Below, piece by piece: positions 25,574 to 36,100 of a stretch of DNA of 64,000 nucleotides. The notes beneath the pieces are model-generated. The model made no database searches, was not told the origin of the DNA, and worked only from the letters and a program-made list of their open reading frames with translations. Position numbers and translations under genes: made by a program. Origin of the DNA: Chroococcopsis sp964623815 (GTDB taxonomy: Bacteria; Cyanobacteriota; Cyanobacteriia; Cyanobacteriales; Microcystaceae); contig CAZUVR010000002.1 in assembly GCA_964623815.1 (NCBI GenBank), positions 1 through 64,000 on the forward strand, in the 5' to 3' direction. How positions within the stretch are numbered: the first letter of the stretch is position 1; each line of letters begins with the position of its first letter.

Positions 25574-26648
25574 TACTGCAAGACCATTGCTCCAAAATAT
25601 ATTGAAACCATTGCTCCAATCTATCCCCTAAAGCGGAGAGCGAATAACGAGATTGAGCCGACGCGCGACACAGAGAACGATCGATCGCAGGTATTCGATT
25701 TATAGCCGTAACTAACCCATCGATACTATCGGGCGTTACTAAAAAACCGGTCTTTCCATCTTCCACGATTTCAGCGGGGCCACCGCGACGGTATGCGATT
25801 ACTGGCACCCCGCAAGCCAGAGCCTCTAAACACACGTTTCCAAAAGCTTCCAACCATCTCGGAGTCACCAGTAAAGCACTACACTTACCCAACTCCTTCT
25901 GTAATTCCTGAGTAGGTAGAAATCCTCGATAATCTATAGCCTCAGGAGGGTATTGGTTCTGTAGCTTCTGCCAGTATTCCCCATCCCCAATCTGTCCGAA
26001 AATCCGTAGGGGGTAGCCCGCTTTTATAGCGGCTTGAATGCCGTCTTCTAAAGCTTTTTCCGGGGCTATCCTACCCACCCAGGCTAAAGTCTTATCGGGG
26101 TGGGGAGAAAATTCATATAGAGATATATCCAGTCCATTACCTAAAATCCTCGCCGGGCGAGGGAGGCAGAAACTTTCAGCTTGAGCCTCACTATGAAAGG
26201 CTAACAACTCCTGAAAGTCGCAGGCGGTTTGAAATACCATATACTGCATCGCCTGGTTTAATGAAGCCATACTGACTAGATGGGCTACGGGGCGGTTTAA
26301 AAAAGGTGTGAGGTAGAAGGGCAGCCAATCGTAAGCGAAATTAAGGATGATGTCGAATTGATCCTGTTCCTGTCTTGCTGCATCCCACATATTAGCCAGA
26401 ACCGAACAGGGCGGGAGTATGATGGGAGTATCGAAATCTTGAGTTTGTGCCAGTGGTTGTAATTCACCCGGTACAGGAATTATTTCTAGGGAATCGAGTT
26501 GAGAATCTAGCGGGGCGATTACCGTTACTTGATGACCTCGCCGCATCATTTCCGTCGCCATATTGTAGAGAGTTAGTTCCACGCCCCCACCCGAGCCGGA
26601 ACCGAGAGGCCCGACGGGAGTTGATACGAATAGGAGTTTCAGGCTCAA
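25545..26648 (-). CDS. Glycosyltransferase family 4 protein
   Basis: 367 residues, GT-B fold. The N-terminal domain has the glycine loop GPLGSGSGGGVELTLYN (about 12-28) and the C-terminal domain has WVGRIAPEKALEDGIQA (about 190-206) and the EX7E-type EALACGVPVIAYRRGGPAEIVEDG region (about 271-295). It transfers a sugar from a nucleotide-sugar to an unknown acceptor. The start is a TTG that overlaps the TGA of the upstream HEAT gene, so the two genes are translationally coupled. Confidence 0.88.
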   Translation of the reverse strand: MSLKLLFVSTPVGPLGSGSGGGVELTLYNMATEMMRRGHQVTVIAPLDSQLDSLEIIPVPGELQPLAQTQDFDTPIILPPCSVLANMWDAARQEQDQFDIILNFAYDWLPFYLTPFLNRPVAHLVSMASLNQAMQYMVFQTACDFQELLAFHSEAQAESFCLPRPARILGNGLDISLYEFSPHPDKTLAWVGRIAPEKALEDGIQAAIKAGYPLRIFGQIGDGEYWQKLQNQYPPEAIDYRGFLPTQELQKELGKCSALLVTPRWLEAFGNVCLEALACGVPVIAYRRGGPAEIVEDGKTGFLVTPDSIDGLVTAINRIPAIDRSLCRASAQSRYSLSALGDRLEQWFQYILEQWSCSTNDLEFERS

Positions 26649-27598
26649 TTCTGTACCTCGGTGGAAGTGGTTTCCGTATAGGTAGAATCTTCGATGTCTT
26701 CCGGTTCGCCTACTGTCTCCATCGGGCCTATATCCATCCGGGGTGGTAATTGTACGTTAAGCTGGCGCATGGCCCATTTAGCGGTTTCCTGTACTTCTGG
26801 ATCGTTATCATCGATCGCGTGAGCTATTAATTGGGTAATCTGAGACATAATATCGTAGATCCTCGTCAAGTCCCGAATAGCATTCTTTCTCACCTGAGGG
26901 TTTTTATCTTGTAGGGAGATGGCCAGAGCTTGATTCATCGGCCTGAGGGTACGGGTACAAATTTGGGCTAGAGCTTCTAAAATTAAACTCCGCTCGTAGG
27001 AATCACCATCGAGCATCGCTTCTACCATCGGTTGCATCGCCCGCGAATCTGACATCTGAGCTAATTTCCAGATAGCCCGGCGACGGTTTTTAGGATTTTC
27101 ATCCTTGAGGCTCTCCAGTAAAGAAAGCACTAAATCAGGATTGGGAATTTTACTGGTGGCTTGAACCTGTAAAGAACTTTCGGGCGCTATCTCCTCGTAC
27201 TCGGAATCGTATAGCCCGTAACGTTTGGTACTATTATTGGAGTCGGCTGTCTTGCTTCGGGAGCCTTCCGCTATAGTTTTGAGACGTTCTTTCTTATCTA
27301 AATTAAGGCTAGGCCTGTATTTGGATAAGAGGGAAATCAATATACCCACCACTGCCAAACTCAGTAATAGAGAGCCTATTATTAACGGTAGGGGTAGATT
27401 ATCCGACTGTTTGGCAACCGTTGGCTGTGGCGATGCTTTCGGCTTTGTCGGAGTTGATTGAGCTATGAGTTGACTCCCGCGCTCCTGCTGATAGAGTTGA
27501 GGGGTATTTTGCGCCCTGACTCCCCTCACGTTAACTGGTATCAGCCCCAAGTAACCGATAAATATAAGAGATAACAGAGAAAATGGAGACTTTATCAT
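26645..27598 (-). CDS. HEAT-repeat protein, membrane-anchored
   Basis: 317 residues. A signal sequence (about 1-29, ending GVRAQ) and a second hydrophobic segment (about 69-90, LPLPLIIGSLLLSLAVVGILI) place the N-terminal linker outside and the main domain in the cytoplasm. From about residue 155 to 285 HEAT/PBS-lyase-like helical repeats appear (LESLKDENPKNRRRAIWKLA, MVEAMLDGDSYERSLILEAL, ISLQDKNPQVRKNAIRDL, AIDDNDPEVQETAKWAM). Such repeats act as protein-binding scaffolds. The gene precedes and overlaps the glycosyltransferase gene. Confidence 0.8.
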   Translation of the reverse strand: MIKSPFSLLSLIFIGYLGLIPVNVRGVRAQNTPQLYQQERGSQLIAQSTPTKPKASPQPTVAKQSDNLPLPLIIGSLLLSLAVVGILISLLSKYRPSLNLDKKERLKTIAEGSRSKTADSNNSTKRYGLYDSEYEEIAPESSLQVQATSKIPNPDLVLSLLESLKDENPKNRRRAIWKLAQMSDSRAMQPMVEAMLDGDSYERSLILEALAQICTRTLRPMNQALAISLQDKNPQVRKNAIRDLTRIYDIMSQITQLIAHAIDDNDPEVQETAKWAMRQLNVQLPPRMDIGPMETVGEPEDIEDSTYTETTSTEVQN

Positions 27599-27747
27599 AA
27601 AAATGGTTTTGTTAAGTGATTGAGCCTATCGCCGAATTCTTTATTAATAAATTTTTCAATAGTCTAGGGTTCAGTACAATCTTAAATTTTATTCAAAGAT
27701 TATGTCCATTGATTTTAGCCGACCATCAGCAAAATTCCTAATTATAT

Positions 27748-29400
27748 CTAAATGGTTTGTTTTATCCAGTTATACCCTTGTATAGTCGTATGCACCAGCC
27801 ACTGAGTTTCTGTGTCGGGGAAATCACTACGGTAGTGACCGCCTCGACTCTCCTGACGGAATAAAGCACTTTTGAGAATTAAATAAGATACATCTAATAA
27901 ATTGAGAGTTTCTTGGCATATTTTTAATTGCCGCTCGCTACTATCACTTGCTAACAGCAACGATCGCCCTGGCTCTATTTGCTCGATCGATCGCACTATC
28001 TTTAGTCCTTTTACTTTTTCTCGCCATTCTTCTACTTGAATCAGAGCCTCCGATAGTGCTTCTTCTTGACGGCTGATACTTGCATTCTGCCACATCAAGA
28101 TGGGTAAATCCCGACGGAGCGTTTCGATAAATTCTTTCTCTTCGGGCAACTCTTCCGTTATTAACGTCTCTTTTTTTTCTTTTCTTTCCAGCTCCCAGGA
28201 AGGTAATTGCAGGTGTCGTAGTTGCCCCGCAAATACCAAACATTCTAATAAAGAGTTACTCGCTAAACGATTGGCACCTTGTACACCAGTACTAGCAACT
28301 TCGCCGATCGCGTATAATCCGGGTATAGAGGTTTGATTATCCAAACCGGTTTCAATTCCACCCATCCAATAATGAGCAGCCGGGGTAACGGGAATTAAAT
28401 CATTAAAAACATCCACGCCCCATTTCTGACAAACCCTGATGATATTGGGGAAGCGATGGCGTATTTTCTCTTCGGGTATGGGCTTCAAATCGAGATAGAC
28501 TCGATCAATGGCTGGATTGGGGGAAGTTTTAGCTAGATGATGGAAGATGGCGCGACTCACTACATCTCGCGGTGCTAACTCTCCGGCGGGATGATAATTA
28601 AAAGCGAAACGCTCGCCCCGACTATCGACTAAATGGGCACCTTCGCCGCGCACTGCCTCGCTAATTAAAAATCGGGGTGCCCCAGGTACGCTTAAAGCCG
28701 TGGGATGAAATTGAAAAAATTCTAAGTCTCTTACAACCGCTCCACTACGCCAGGCTAAAGCCACCCCATCACCGGTGCTAACCGCCGGATTGGTGGTTTG
28801 GGCGTAAACCTGTCCGCCTCCGCCAGTTGCCAGAATTACCGCCCGTGCGCCTATCCAAGAGATTTTTTGTTCGTACAGTAAAGCTATACCCTGACAACGC
28901 CCATCCTCTATCCACAGTTTTAGAGCCAGAGAATTAGGTATGATATGGGTGTTGGGCCGTTCCTGCACCTTTTCCATTAGGGTAGTAACGATCGCCCGCC
29001 CAGTTTGATCAGCCGCGTGTAATACTCTCGGGCGCGAATGGGCTGCCTCTAATGTCATGGCTAAGTTATCCCCCTGACGATCGAAACTAACCCCTAAATC
29101 CACCAGAGATTTTATCGCCGAATTCGCTTGATTAACGAGAAATTCCACTGCTCGCGGGTCGCACAGCCCCACACCAGCTTTGAGAGTGTCCTCATAGTGT
29201 AATCGGGGTGAATCCTGCCCCCCTATAGCCGCCGCTATTCCTCCCTGAGCCCAATCGCTCGCCCCCGTCTTCAGACTTTCTTTGCTGATCAGACAAACTC
29301 GGTAGTTCTCGGGAAGACAGAGACAGGCGTATAAACCTGCCGCTCCCGAACCCACTATAATCACATCATAATTGGCTGAGGGGGGATTGGCTGGATTCAT
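27748..29400 (-). CDS. nadB: L-aspartate oxidase
   Basis: 550 residues. It oxidises L-aspartate to iminoaspartate with FAD, the first step of NAD synthesis. The FAD-binding DVIIVGSGAAGLYACL is at about 9-24, and SKESLKTGASDWAQGGIAAA near 40-59 is the conserved NadB loop. HPTALSVPG and RGEGAHLVDSRGERF belong to the active-site region, and a C-terminal helical domain (from about 430) ends the protein. NadA is not in the window. Confidence 0.93.
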   Translation of the reverse strand: MNPANPPSANYDVIIVGSGAAGLYACLCLPENYRVCLISKESLKTGASDWAQGGIAAAIGGQDSPRLHYEDTLKAGVGLCDPRAVEFLVNQANSAIKSLVDLGVSFDRQGDNLAMTLEAAHSRPRVLHAADQTGRAIVTTLMEKVQERPNTHIIPNSLALKLWIEDGRCQGIALLYEQKISWIGARAVILATGGGGQVYAQTTNPAVSTGDGVALAWRSGAVVRDLEFFQFHPTALSVPGAPRFLISEAVRGEGAHLVDSRGERFAFNYHPAGELAPRDVVSRAIFHHLAKTSPNPAIDRVYLDLKPIPEEKIRHRFPNIIRVCQKWGVDVFNDLIPVTPAAHYWMGGIETGLDNQTSIPGLYAIGEVASTGVQGANRLASNSLLECLVFAGQLRHLQLPSWELERKEKKETLITEELPEEKEFIETLRRDLPILMWQNASISRQEEALSEALIQVEEWREKVKGLKIVRSIEQIEPGRSLLLASDSSERQLKICQETLNLLDVSYLILKSALFRQESRGGHYRSDFPDTETQWLVHTTIQGYNWIKQTI

Positions 29401-29471
29401 TTTTAAAATAAATAAATTCTATCTATCTTAACCTTTGTTAGGAATGTCTTTTATGACCTTACATAAAAATA

Positions 29472-29495
29472 GAGGGTGAGTTAATACCCACCCTC
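29472..29495 (-). terminator. Rho-independent terminator of psbU
   Basis: GAGGGTG pairs with CACCCTC around a 10-base loop, 22 bases after the psbU stop on the minus strand. It is followed there by a T-rich TATTTTTATG. Confidence 0.75.
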
Positions 29496-29516
29496 ATTAA
29501 TTATTGGTTCAGGATT

Positions 29517-29906
29517 TTAGTAAACCCCGGGGTTAAAACGATCGTCCCCTTCGATGAATTCTTTAGAGGGAGGGGTAACGGTAAATTTATCGATGTTCGC
29601 CTGTAAGCGTTCTTTCTGTCCACTAGATAAGCCCGAGATGTTCAGTACATCTTCTACTTGTTCGTAGGGAGCATTTTTGATGATCTTTCCCGCTAAGTTG
29701 GGATAGAAGCCTCTTAGATCTCGAAAATCACGAATATCACTGTTATTGAGATCGATTTTTTGCCCGAATTCGGTGGTTAATTTAGCATCGGCTGCGTTTA
29801 AAGCGGCGAGGGGGCCGACATTAAGAGCTTGAGCTTGGGGTTGACCGAAAACGAAGCAACCGATCGCTAGAGTGACGATAAGTAAAAAACGTACCACGCC
29901 TTTCAT
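29517..29906 (-). CDS. psbU: Photosystem II extrinsic protein U
   Basis: 129 residues. PsbU is the 12-kDa lumenal protein that stabilises the oxygen-evolving cluster with PsbO and PsbV. A signal peptide (about 1-28, cleavage after QAQA) leads to the thylakoid lumen. The mature part has two helix-hairpin-helix-like segments (KIDLNNSDIRDFRDLRGFYP and VEDVLNISGLSSGQKERL) and ends with the family tail FIEGDDRFNPGVY. It is monocistronic with a terminator. Confidence 0.96.
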   Translation of the reverse strand: MKGVVRFLLIVTLAIGCFVFGQPQAQALNVGPLAALNAADAKLTTEFGQKIDLNNSDIRDFRDLRGFYPNLAGKIIKNAPYEQVEDVLNISGLSSGQKERLQANIDKFTVTPPSKEFIEGDDRFNPGVY

Positions 29907-30139
29907 TGAAGTTTGTTCCTCCTAACAAAATTATTTTGACCCTGGGGATCGTGTTAAACTGTTAAAAAATTATATGATCGCAATCCATATCATATCGTAG
30001 TTTTCCCCTTTAGTCTCCTACCAGTATCCCGACTCGGTGAAGAATTGTTATAAATCTCTAAAATTCTCTAGGGGTTCAGTAATTTCTATGGCAACATAAA
30101 AAGTTGCTTCAGACGATCACGTTACAGGAAAAGAATACT

Positions 30140-30775
30140 ATGGCTCTACAATTAGGTGATATTGTACCCGATTTCACTCAAGATTCCAGCGCTGGCCCTA
30201 TCTCCTTCCACGAGTGGGCAGGCGATAGCTGGGTGGTACTGTTCTCCCACCCTGCTGATTACACCCCCGTATGCACCACCGAATTAGGTACAGTGGCGCG
30301 ATTAAAATCCGAGTTCGATAAGCGTAACGTCAAAGTTATCGCCCTCAGCGTCGATGATGCCGAGTCTCACCGGGGTTGGATCAACGATATTAATGAAACT
30401 CAAAGCACCAGCGTTAATTATCCGATTTTAGCCGATGGCGATCGGAAAGTGTCCGACCTTTACGGTATGATTCACCCTAACTCCCTTAATAGTCTTACCG
30501 TCAGGACTGTATTCATTATCGACCCTAACAAGAAACTTCGTCTATCCCTAACCTACCCCGCCAGCACGGGCAGAAATTTCGATGAGATTCTCAGAGTCAT
30601 CGATTCTTTACAGCTAACCGATAACTATCAGGTAGCCACACCCGCTAACTGGAAAGATGGGGAAGATTGCGTCGTCGTGCCCTCCATCCCCACAGAAGAA
30701 GCTAAAAATAAATTCCCCAAAGGTGTCACCGAAGTTAAACCTTACTTACGCATGACTCCTCAACCTAATAAATAG
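30140..30775 (+). CDS. 1-Cys peroxiredoxin
   Basis: 211 residues from the ATG at 30140 (MALQLGDIVPDF), chosen over an upstream in-frame start at 30104 because AGGAAAAGAA precedes it and the family begins here. Peroxiredoxin-6 type: the peroxidatic cysteine is Cys45 in PADYTPVCTTE. The C-terminal extension (LQLTDNYQVATPANWKDGED, PKGVTEVKPYLR) is typical of this class, and the PSIPTEEA segment lacks a resolving cysteine. It reduces hydrogen peroxide and alkyl hydroperoxides in the cytoplasm. Confidence 0.92.
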   Translation: MALQLGDIVPDFTQDSSAGPISFHEWAGDSWVVLFSHPADYTPVCTTELGTVARLKSEFDKRNVKVIALSVDDAESHRGWINDINETQSTSVNYPILADGDRKVSDLYGMIHPNSLNSLTVRTVFIIDPNKKLRLSLTYPASTGRNFDEILRVIDSLQLTDNYQVATPANWKDGEDCVVVPSIPTEEAKNKFPKGVTEVKPYLRMTPQPNK

Positions 30776-30880
30776 AAGTCGGTAAACAGAAGTGAGTAAA
30801 GAGGGAAAATTATTTCTTACTCTATTACTCTCTTCTCTTTTCTCGATTCCGGGTAAATTCCTAAGCCAAAAAATAAAATT

Positions 30881-31234
30881 ATGAACGGTAATAAGTTCCT
30901 CATACCCGGCATCGCCCTAATTGCCCTGGGCGGGGTAATGTTATTAACCAATCCCCAATCTTCAGGCTATACCGATTATGCCTCGAAGCGTTTTATTGTT
31001 GAGGCGGGTAAGGTGGTATGCGCCCGAACCGGATACTGCGATATGGCGAATCTACCGGCGATAGGTATGAACACTTTTAAAAATAATCTCTTAAAACCCG
31101 CGATCGAAAACGCTACCAAGCGCGATAACTTCTTACTCTTCAGCATCTACACCACCGAATTTCCCGGGATAGTTACGGTAAAAACTCTCGGTGTTTTAGG
31201 TAACTTTATTACTTATCAACAGATTAAAAGTTAA
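30881..31234 (+). CDS. DUF4359 domain protein
   Basis: 117 residues. One N-terminal hydrophobic helix (about 6-25, FLIPGIALIALGGVMLLTNP) acts as anchor. The rest matches the DUF4359 pattern: YASKRFIVEAGKVVC, a short cysteine-containing loop (CARTGYCDM), RDNFLLFSIYTTEFPG and VLGNFITYQ. It probably faces the periplasm or lumen. Function is unknown. Confidence 0.75.
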   Translation: MNGNKFLIPGIALIALGGVMLLTNPQSSGYTDYASKRFIVEAGKVVCARTGYCDMANLPAIGMNTFKNNLLKPAIENATKRDNFLLFSIYTTEFPGIVTVKTLGVLGNFITYQQIKS

Positions 31235-31262
31235 TTTGTTAAAATAATTGATTTTTTATTAT

Positions 31263-31293
31263 GAACCACAGAGGCACAGAGAACACAGATGAG
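31263..31293. repeat. Dispersed ACCACAGAGGCACAGAG-type repeat
   Basis: The sequence AACCACAGAGGCACAGAG followed by AACACAGATGAGG, between two genes, is a familiar interspersed sequence in many cyanobacterial and other bacterial genomes. It has an internal near-tandem CACAGAG structure. Only one copy was noticed here. Confidence 0.5.
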
Positions 31294-31372
31294 GTTTTTT
31301 GTACTTGCTGACTTTGTCTAATTGCATTTATTATAATTGGAGCAACAATCCCCAACTGAGTAGTTTATTTTT

Positions 31373-32446
31373 ATGACGACAAAAGACAAAATTTTTCTAG
31401 GAATGTTGGGCTTTGTTCCGGTGGCTTTGATAACCGAACGCTTGGAAACGCCGCCTCTGTTAGTGTTTATTTTTTCTGCTCTAGCTATTATACCTTTAGC
31501 GGCCTTTATAGCTGAACAAACGGAAGCGATCGCCGAAGTTATCGGGCCTACCTTGGGCGGTTTACTCAACGCGACTTTTGGTAACTTAACAGAAATGGTG
31601 GTTTCTATAGTCGCTCTGCGGGCGGGCCTGGTTGAAGTAGTCAAATCGAGTATTTTGGGTACTATCATCGCTAACTTACTCCTCGGTTTGGGGCTGGCTA
31701 TGTTATTAGGCGGGATACGTTTTCAAAAGCAAACTTTTAGGGCCGAAGTCGCTCAACTCAATGCGTCATCGCTTTTACTTTCCCTTTTGGTTTTACTGAC
31801 ACCGAGCGCGATTCATTTTACTTCGACCGGGCTAGACGATAGGGTGATACGGAACTTTTCGATCGTCACTGCCATAATTTTACTCGTCTACTATCTCCTC
31901 AATTTCATTTTCTCTATCAAATCTCAAGGTCAAGAAGAAAAAGAAGGGGGGAAAGAGCCAGAAGAAACTACTCATCGATCGGGTATCGCTCAATTTAGAA
32001 AGCCCCTGATCATATTATTAGTCTGTACGGTTACTTTAGTTATAGTTTCGGAAATCCTCGTCGGTAGTCTGGAAGAAACTGTGAAAGTTTTGGGATGGAC
32101 GGAGTTATTTACTGGGATTATTCTCCTGCCCTTATTCGCCGGTTTCGTTGAATATCTAACCTGTGTTAGGGCGGCGTTAAAAAATCAGATGGAATTAGCC
32201 GTGTCGGTGGCTATCGGTTCTACTTTACAGATAGTTTTATTCGTCGCTCCCCTTCTCGTATTAGCAAGTTTATTATTTCCTTCCACACTCACTTTAGAAT
32301 TCAATAATTTCGGTATCTTCGCCACCACCGCAACTATTTTAATCACTAATTCTATTAGTAACGATGGGCGATCGAACTGGTTGGAAGGGGTATTATTATT
32401 AATTTCTTACGTAGTTTTGGGTAGCGCCTTCTATTTACACCCTTAA
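31373..32446 (+). CDS. Ca2+/H+ exchanger (Cax/ChaA type) with altered second repeat
   Basis: 357 residues with about 11 membrane segments and a cytoplasmic acidic loop (about 183-205, GQEEKEGGKEPEET), the layout of Cax antiporters that expel Ca2+ using the proton gradient. The first repeat is canonical (GGLLNATFGNLTEMVVSI, about 62-79). The second, normally GNAAEH, reads AGFVEYLTCV (about 260-269): the acidic residue stays, but the Asn and His positions are Phe and Tyr. SEILVGSLEE and GSTLQIVLFVAP are conserved. Specificity or activity might therefore differ. Confidence 0.85.
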   Translation: MTTKDKIFLGMLGFVPVALITERLETPPLLVFIFSALAIIPLAAFIAEQTEAIAEVIGPTLGGLLNATFGNLTEMVVSIVALRAGLVEVVKSSILGTIIANLLLGLGLAMLLGGIRFQKQTFRAEVAQLNASSLLLSLLVLLTPSAIHFTSTGLDDRVIRNFSIVTAIILLVYYLLNFIFSIKSQGQEEKEGGKEPEETTHRSGIAQFRKPLIILLVCTVTLVIVSEILVGSLEETVKVLGWTELFTGIILLPLFAGFVEYLTCVRAALKNQMELAVSVAIGSTLQIVLFVAPLLVLASLLFPSTLTLEFNNFGIFATTATILITNSISNDGRSNWLEGVLLLISYVVLGSAFYLHP

Positions 32447-32460
32447 CGTCTTGAAGGGGT

Positions 32461-32492
32461 ATCGCCTCTACTTAATCTTAAGTCGAGGCGAT
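32461..32492. terminator. Bidirectional hairpin between the exchanger and DUF4079 genes
   Basis: ATCGCCTC pairs with GAGGCGAT and, inside, ACTTA with TAAGT around a 4-base loop, giving about 13 base pairs. It lies between convergent genes, 14 bases from the exchanger stop and 12 bases from the DUF4079 stop. Confidence 0.7.
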
Positions 32493-32504
32493 CGTATTAT
32501 TATC

Positions 32505-32990
32505 TTAAATCGATAATCCTAACTTCAAACCGAAGACACCGTGAACAAGTAAAAGTAACATGATGCCGGCCCCTACATAGGCATGAATCGTTCTAAACAC
32601 ATCTTTTTTCTCACCGCCGAATCCAGTTAGAGCTAAGAGACTGTTAACGGTCAGTAATCCGATTGCCGCCGTACCCGTCCAGAAATGGGTACTCTCTAAA
32701 ATGGGCTGTTTTTGCATCACCAGAGATAGCACACCTCCGGTATATCCTAATGAGATGAATAAAAACATTAAAGGCGCTAACTTACGATGGTCGGCGCGAT
32801 TTTTATCGGCTACTTCCGCATCTACAGTTAAGCGGCTCTGCCACCCTGCATATGCGGTGTAACTACCCATAACTACAACGACGATGCCCATCATTACCGG
32901 ATGTCCCCAATGCACGATCGGCTCCGGCGTTCCCAAACTACGAAACCAAGCCGCAATCGGTTCTAGCACTTCCACAAGATTATTGCCCAT
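32505..32990 (-). CDS. DUF4079 domain membrane protein
   Basis: 161 residues with four hydrophobic segments (about 25-47, 75-95, 103-120, 138-157). The segment PIVHWGHPVMMGIVVVVMGSY with its histidine, and the C-terminal FRTIHAYVGAGIMLLLLVHG with two more histidines, suggest a heme-binding cytochrome b561-like arrangement; this is inference. DUF4079 is common in cyanobacteria and of unknown function. It is divergent from cobN, 126 bases away. Confidence 0.8.
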   Translation of the reverse strand: MGNNLVEVLEPIAAWFRSLGTPEPIVHWGHPVMMGIVVVVMGSYTAYAGWQSRLTVDAEVADKNRADHRKLAPLMFLFISLGYTGGVLSLVMQKQPILESTHFWTGTAAIGLLTVNSLLALTGFGGEKKDVFRTIHAYVGAGIMLLLLVHGVFGLKLGLSI

Positions 32991-33116
32991 AATTGTTACG
33001 ATTTTTAACTATTGCTTCTGGTTTTTAATTGTACTTTAGTTCGACATAGGGCGGGAGTCGCGGCGATTATTCTCGATTCCCGATATATTAAAGATCGAGA
33101 CTCTCGGATATTAATA

Positions 33117-36100
33117 ATGCACCGTATTTCAGCCACCCCTACCGGATGGACACCCGACACAGAAGGAGTAATAATCGTAGAACAAACACCGGCGGATATA
33201 ATTATCCTCACCGCCGCTGATACGGATATTCAAACCCTCGCCAGTGCGCTAGATTATCTACCCGAAGATTTCCCCTCTATAAGGGCGCTTAACTTACTAC
33301 AACTACAACAGCAATTCAGCATCGATGATTACGCAGATAAAGTTCTTTCCTCTGCTAAAACCATTGTCTTAAGGTTATTGGGCGGGCGTTCTTATTGGTC
33401 TTACGGTTTGGAAGTAGTGAAAGAAATCGTCAGTCGCACCGGTGCCAAACTCTGGGTATTACCCGGAGATGAAAAACTTGACCCCATATTAATGAGTCAA
33501 TCCACTGTTTCTCTAGCCCCTATAAATCAATTGTGGCGTTATTTAACTGAAGGCGGTGTAGATAACTGGCTCAATGCTCTAAAGTTAATCGCTAACACAT
33601 CTCTAAATTATGGCTACGATTTAAAGCCCCCCCGAGTCGTCCCTAAGATAGGGATTTTCGATCGAGAAATTAAGCCTAAGAATTTTATCGGCAAGGCGGC
33701 TATATTCTTCTATCGCTCTCACTATCTCGCGGGAAATACGAGGGCAATTCAATCCCTCTGTCAGGCTTTAGAAGACCATAATATCGAACCGTTACCTCTG
33801 TTCGTTTCCTCTCTCAAAGAACCAGATATACAGGAATCTTTGCGGGAAGACTTTTTAAACGGGGCGGTAGATTTAATACTCAATACCACCAGTTTCGCCA
33901 TCGCTTCTGGGCACCAGGATAATAAAAGTAACTTCTGGCAAACTCTGAATTTACCTGTATTTCAGGTTATACTCAGCGGCGGCACTGAGGAGGGATGGCA
34001 AGAAGGTTATCAGGGACTATCCCCCCGTGATGTAGCGATGAATATAGCCCTGCCAGAAGTAGACGGTAGAATTATCACCCGTGCCGTATCTTTTAAATCG
34101 GTACAAGTCTGGGAGCCGAGATTAGAAACTTCTCTAGTCGTCTATCAACCGAGAGAAGATAGAGTGCGATTCGTAGCCGACTTAGCTACTAACTGGATTA
34201 AATTACGACATACTCCCGATCAAAACAAAAAGATAGTCATAGTTTTAGCTAATTATCCTAATAAAGATGGTAGGTTAGCTAATGGTGTAGGCTTGGATAC
34301 TCCTGCTAGTTGTATCGAGATTCTTAAAGCTTTAAGAGAAGCGGGCTACGGGGTGACGAATATTCCCGCCGATGGCGATGAGTTAATCAAACGACTAACT
34401 ACGGGCGTGACTAACGATATAGATAATAATGTGTTGCGCCATATCTATCAGAGTCTCCCGTTAGCAGAGTATTTATCTTACTTTGAGTCTTTGCCGAATC
34501 TCATACAAGAGGCGGTGACGAAGCGCTGGGGCAAACCAACCGAAGATATAGCTATTTCCGGCATCGGCTTGGGGAATGTTTTTATCGGTATCCAGCCGTC
34601 GAGGGGTTACGATATTGACCCGAGCCTTAACTATCACGCTCCGGATTTAGAACCGACTCACGCTTATCTGGCTTACTATTACTGGTTACGCCAGGTATTT
34701 GAAGCTACGGCGGTGATTCATCTGGGCAAACACGGTAATTTAGAATGGCTCCCAGGTAAAAGTATCGCCCTATCTCCTAATTGTTATCCCGAAATCGCCT
34801 TACAAACTCTGCCTAATTTTTATCCCTTCATTGTTAACGATCCGGGGGAGGGTTCGCAGGCGAAACGTCGCTCTCACGCCGTAATTATCGATCATCTCAC
34901 TCCCCCCCTGACCAGAGCCGGGCTTTATGGAGATTTATCAGCTCTAGAAGCTTCGATCGATGAGTATTATGAGGCCTTGAGTCTCGACCCCGGGCGGCTG
35001 AAAATTATTGCTAAATCGATTCGGGAGTTGATCGATCGCACTGGGATCGATCGGGATTTAGGTATTGATGGAGGGGATTTCAACTTATTCCTCGCCCGGG
35101 CCGACGGTTATCTCTGCGAGTTGAAAGAGGCCCAAATCCGCGACGGTTTACATATATTCGGTGTCGCTCCAAAAGGAGAGCTGTTGAGAGATTTAATCCT
35201 CTCGATCGCTCGCTCTCCCGGTTTGGAGCGTCTCGGATTGACGCGGGCGATCGCTCGTGATCTGGGTTTAGATTTCGATCCTCTCGCTTTCGGGGGAGTG
35301 GGGAGTGGGGAGTCGGGGGTCGGGGATATGGTTACTTATCTAGAAGACTATGCTTTAGAAATTATCTCGGGGCTTAAACCTACCTGCGGCCCCCTCACTC
35401 GGCATGAATGGGACTGGATCGAAGCCGTACTCATCCCTGCCCTGCACGCTACTAGCAACGAAATCGAGTTTCTTCTGCGAGGTCTGGCGGGGGCTTACGT
35501 GCCTCCCGGCCCATCTGGCGCACCTACGAGGGGCCGCCCGGAAGTTTTACCGACAGGGAGAAATTTTTACTCGGTGGACATTTCTGCAATTCCGACTCCT
35601 ACAGCGTGGGAAGTAGGTAGTAAGGCGGCTGACGCGCTTATCGAACGTTATACCCAAGAAAACGGAGAGTATCCCCGCACTTTGGCTATTTCTATCTGGG
35701 GGACTTCGACGATGAGAACCGGTGGAGATGATGTCGCACAGGTGCTGAGTTTACTCGGAATTCGCCCGGTTTGGGATAGTTTTTCCCGTCGGGTTGTAGA
35801 CCTTGAAATCCTTTCTCCATCTGCATTAGGACGACCTAGAGTAGATGTTACCGTTAGGGTGTCAGGCTTTTTTAGAGACGGATTCCCCAATCTACTACAC
35901 CTGCTTAATTTTGCCATAAATACAGTAGCAAGTCAAGAAGAAGAGGAAGAAATTAACCCACTGGCGGCACAAGTGAAGGCTGAGCAGGAGTTTTGGATAA
36001 ATCAAGGGTGTTTAGAAGAGGAAGCGAAACAGAAGGCAACTTACAGAATATTCGGCTCTAAACCGGGTGCGTATGGGGCGGGATTACAGGGATTGATCGA

